A DNA stretch of 7,165 bases. Origin: an uncultured Sphingomonadales bacterium (GTDB taxonomy: Bacteria; Pseudomonadota; Alphaproteobacteria; Sphingomonadales; Sphingomonadaceae). The number at the start of each line of letters is the position of its first letter. Within the stretch, counting starts at the first letter, position 1. Location of the stretch: positions 1 to 7,165 of the forward strand of contig CAIPWG010000313.1 of the NCBI GenBank assembly GCA_903868655.1, in the 5' to 3' direction. Below the pieces are notes generated by a model. The model did not search any database and was not told the DNA's origin. It worked only from the letters and a program-made list of their open reading frames with translations. The position numbers and the translations under genes are program-made. This document shows, piece after piece, positions 5,527 to 7,165 of this stretch.

Positions 5527-6781
5527 GCTGTCGCGCAGAACGGTTGTTGCGGGCGGATTGCTGGCCGCAGGCGCGGGTGGTTTCGGCGCTTTGCGCAGGA
5601 GCGATCACGGGGCCGACCACGATCCCTATTTCCGGGGCTTGCAGGCTGCACTCGCCCGTGCCGGATTGGCGCAACCGAGTTTGGTGATCGATGCGGCGCG
5701 GCTCAATGCCAATATCGCCTGCCTGCGCCAGGCTGTCACAGCGGCGCATCTGCCTCTGCGCGTGGTGGTCAAATCGCTGCCTTGCCCGACGCTGCTCGAT
5801 CGCGTGGCGACGGGCCTTGGGACCAGGCGCTTCATGGTGTTCAATGCAGCGATGCTGGGGGCCATGCTGGCACTGCACCCAGATGGCGATTACCTCGTGG
5901 GCAAGCCCTTGCCCGCGCCGCTGGTGGCCGAAATTTATGCATCGCAAGGGGCTGCCGCGTTGGGCGGCGTGCAATGGCTGGTCGATACGCCTGAACGCAT
6001 TGCCGCCTATGCGGCGGTCGCGCATGCCAACGCGATCCGGATGAAGCTGAGTTTTGAAATCGATGTCGGCTTGCACCGCGGCGGTTTTGCCGACCCTGCC
6101 GCGCTGGCGCAGGGTTTGCGCGCCGCGCTGGCTGCCGGATGTTTCGATATTGCCGGGCTGATGGGCTATGACGCGCATGTTGCCAAAGTGGGAAACCCCG
6201 ATGCGGCCTGGGTGGATGCCCAAGCGCGCTATGCTGCTGCGATCAAGGCGCTGGCGGAGGTTGTGCCCGGCGATCCGCGCAAGCTGACATTGAATTCAGC
6301 AGGCAGCTATACTGTAATGCGCCACACGCAGGGCACAGTGGCGAACGAAGTTTCGGTCGGATCGGCTTTCGTCAAACCCGCCGATTTCGATGTGCCTGAA
6401 AATGCAGGTCTCAACGCGGCTGCGTTCATTGCCACCCCGGTCATCAAGGCGGGTCACAAGCTCGATCTGCCCGCGCACGAGTATCTGGACGCCCCTTTGG
6501 CCGTGTTTGATCCCAACACCGCGCAGGCGGTCTATATTTTCGGCGGGCACTGGCTGGCCGACCCGGTGTCGCCCCCGGGGCTGCAGTTCAGCGATCTGGT
6601 CGGGCGGTCAAGCAATCAGGAATTGTTGACCGGATCGTGGCGGGTTCATCTGAAACCTGATGACACAGTGTTCCTGCGGCCACACCAGAGTGAGGCCGTG
6701 CTGCTGCAATTCGGCGACGTCGTGTTGTTCGAACGCGGCCAGATCACGGAGCACTGGCCGGTGTTTCCGGCTTCGGCTTAG
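5519..6781 (+). CDS. Tat-exported PLP enzyme, D-threonine aldolase/D-serine dehydratase-like (DSD1, alanine racemase N-terminal fold)
   Basis: This is a fold-type III PLP enzyme of 420 aa from a GTG start. The N-terminus LSRRTVVAGGLLAAGAGG (4-21) is a twin-arginine signal, predicting export with PLP already bound. The TIM-barrel domain holds the Schiff-base lysine K85 (VVVKSLPCP), DVGLHRGGF (182-190) and a phosphate-site-like NSAGSYT (259-265). The C-terminal D-serine dehydratase-like domain ends with LRPHQSEAVLLQFGDVV. In characterised DSD1 and D-threonine aldolases the metal site here is H-x-C or H-x-D; this protein has H389-Q-S391, so the metal site or chemistry may differ. The start GTG at 5519 overlaps the oxidoreductase stop by 8 bases and places the RR motif at residues 6-7. 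The frame is open from 5417, but that would put unrelated residues before the signal. Aldolase, dehydratase and racemase activities cannot be told apart from sequence. Confidence 0.85.
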   Translation: MVRLSRRTVVAGGLLAAGAGGFGALRRSDHGADHDPYFRGLQAALARAGLAQPSLVIDAARLNANIACLRQAVTAAHLPLRVVVKSLPCPTLLDRVATGLGTRRFMVFNAAMLGAMLALHPDGDYLVGKPLPAPLVAEIYASQGAAALGGVQWLVDTPERIAAYAAVAHANAIRMKLSFEIDVGLHRGGFADPAALAQGLRAALAAGCFDIAGLMGYDAHVAKVGNPDAAWVDAQARYAAAIKALAEVVPGDPRKLTLNSAGSYTVMRHTQGTVANEVSVGSAFVKPADFDVPENAGLNAAAFIATPVIKAGHKLDLPAHEYLDAPLAVFDPNTAQAVYIFGGHWLADPVSPPGLQFSDLVGRSSNQELLTGSWRVHLKPDDTVFLRPHQSEAVLLQFGDVVLFERGQITEHWPVFPASA

Positions 6782-6784
6782 CCG
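6774..6784. other. Small palindrome CGGCTTAGCCG at the convergent gene ends
   Basis: This perfect palindrome with a single central base spans the stop codon of the PLP-enzyme gene, 4 bases before the convergent efflux gene ends. A second short hairpin, GCCGG-TGTTT-CCGGC, lies at 6757-6771. Neither is followed by a T-run. With only 7 bases between the two genes, these are the only visible candidates for transcription-end signals. Confidence 0.2.
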
Positions 6785-6788
6785 TCTG

Positions 6789-7165
6789 CTACCCGCCACC
6801 CAGTGCCTGGAACAGCGCCGCGGTGTCGGTCAGGCGTGCCACTTGTGCCTGAACCAGCGCCTGTTCGGCCTGCCGCAGCGCCGTTTCGGCGGTCAGTACG
6901 CTGGCAAACGGGGTCTGCCCCTGTTCGAACTGGTGTTGCGCTATCGCCAGGCTGGCGGCGGCCGTATCGCGGGCGTGCGCTGTCGCCGACAGAGCATCGG
7001 CATCGGTGCGTAGCGCGGCCAGTGTGTCGGCAACATTCTGGAATGCGGCCAGCACGGCAGAACGGTAAAGCGCGTTGGCCTGGTCGTAAGCCGCGCGTGC
7101 AGCACGTTGACGATGCAACAGCGCGCCGCCGGCAAAGATCGGCTGGGTGATCCCGGCACCCAGTG
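6789..7165 (-). CDS. RND efflux outer-membrane factor, NodT/OprM (TolC-like) family, C-terminal part
   Basis: This is the last 124 codons of an outer-membrane channel protein that would form a trimeric tunnel with an RND pump and a periplasmic adaptor. The fragment begins LGAGITQPIFAGG, the conserved segment ahead of the second outer-membrane beta pair in NodT-type proteins. It continues with the long coiled helices of the TolC fold (Ala/Gln-rich heptads such as YRSAVLAAFQNVADTLAAL, then QFEQGQTPFASVLTAE with repeated Ala-Glu-Gln-Ala patterns). It ends in the short tail QALGGG. The 5' part, including any lipoprotein signal, lies beyond the window, so the gene is partial by window edge rather than broken. 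It is convergent with the operon on the left with a 7-base gap, and is likely the last gene of its own efflux operon. Confidence 0.88.
   Translation of the reverse strand, partial: LGAGITQPIFAGGALLHRQRAARAAYDQANALYRSAVLAAFQNVADTLAALRTDADALSATAHARDTAAASLAIAQHQFEQGQTPFASVLTAETALRQAEQALVQAQVARLTDTAALFQALGGG

Overview
The window is about 7.2 kb of GC-rich (roughly 60%), densely coded bacterial chromosome. The gene types (MtgA with a TorF-type porin, a GloA-like lyase, Tat-exported oxidoreductases) suggest an alphaproteobacterium, probably a sphingomonad such as Novosphingobium or a relative. That placement is inferred from gene content and protein style; no rRNA or other marker is present. I see no mobile element, tRNA, CRISPR array or phage gene, and no gene-free stretch longer than about 140 bases.

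Left part (1-2966), housekeeping and envelope genes: a monofunctional peptidoglycan glycosyltransferase (mtgA, +) faces a metallophosphoesterase of the PPP/ApaH type (-). The phosphatase is divergent from a TorF/TIGR02001-type outer-membrane protein (+), which is followed 18 bases later by a glyoxalase I-like enzyme (gloA, +). The divergent 107-base intergenic region holds an inverted repeat and a possible leader hairpin. A perfect 9-bp hairpin lies inside the first codons of gloA. An extended bulged hairpin follows gloA.

Central part (3039-6781), the most interesting region: a good sigma70-type promoter and a small palindrome precede four tightly linked + strand genes. These encode a TetR regulator, a c5-like cytochrome c with a lipoprotein signal, a Tat-signal FAD oxidoreductase of the aldonolactone/alditol oxidase (VAO) family, and a Tat-signal PLP enzyme of the D-threonine aldolase/D-serine dehydratase (DSD1) fold. 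The junctions are -11, +22 and -8 bases, so this is very probably one operon. Read together, it looks like an exported redox module: the PLP enzyme and flavoenzyme act on a small molecule in the periplasm, electrons may pass to the lipid-anchored cytochrome c, and TetR senses the substrate or product. The chemistry and electron path are inference; the order, signals and motifs are visible.

Right edge (6789-7165): the C-terminal part of a NodT/OprM-type efflux outer-membrane factor on the - strand, convergent with the operon, only 7 bases away and cut by the window end.
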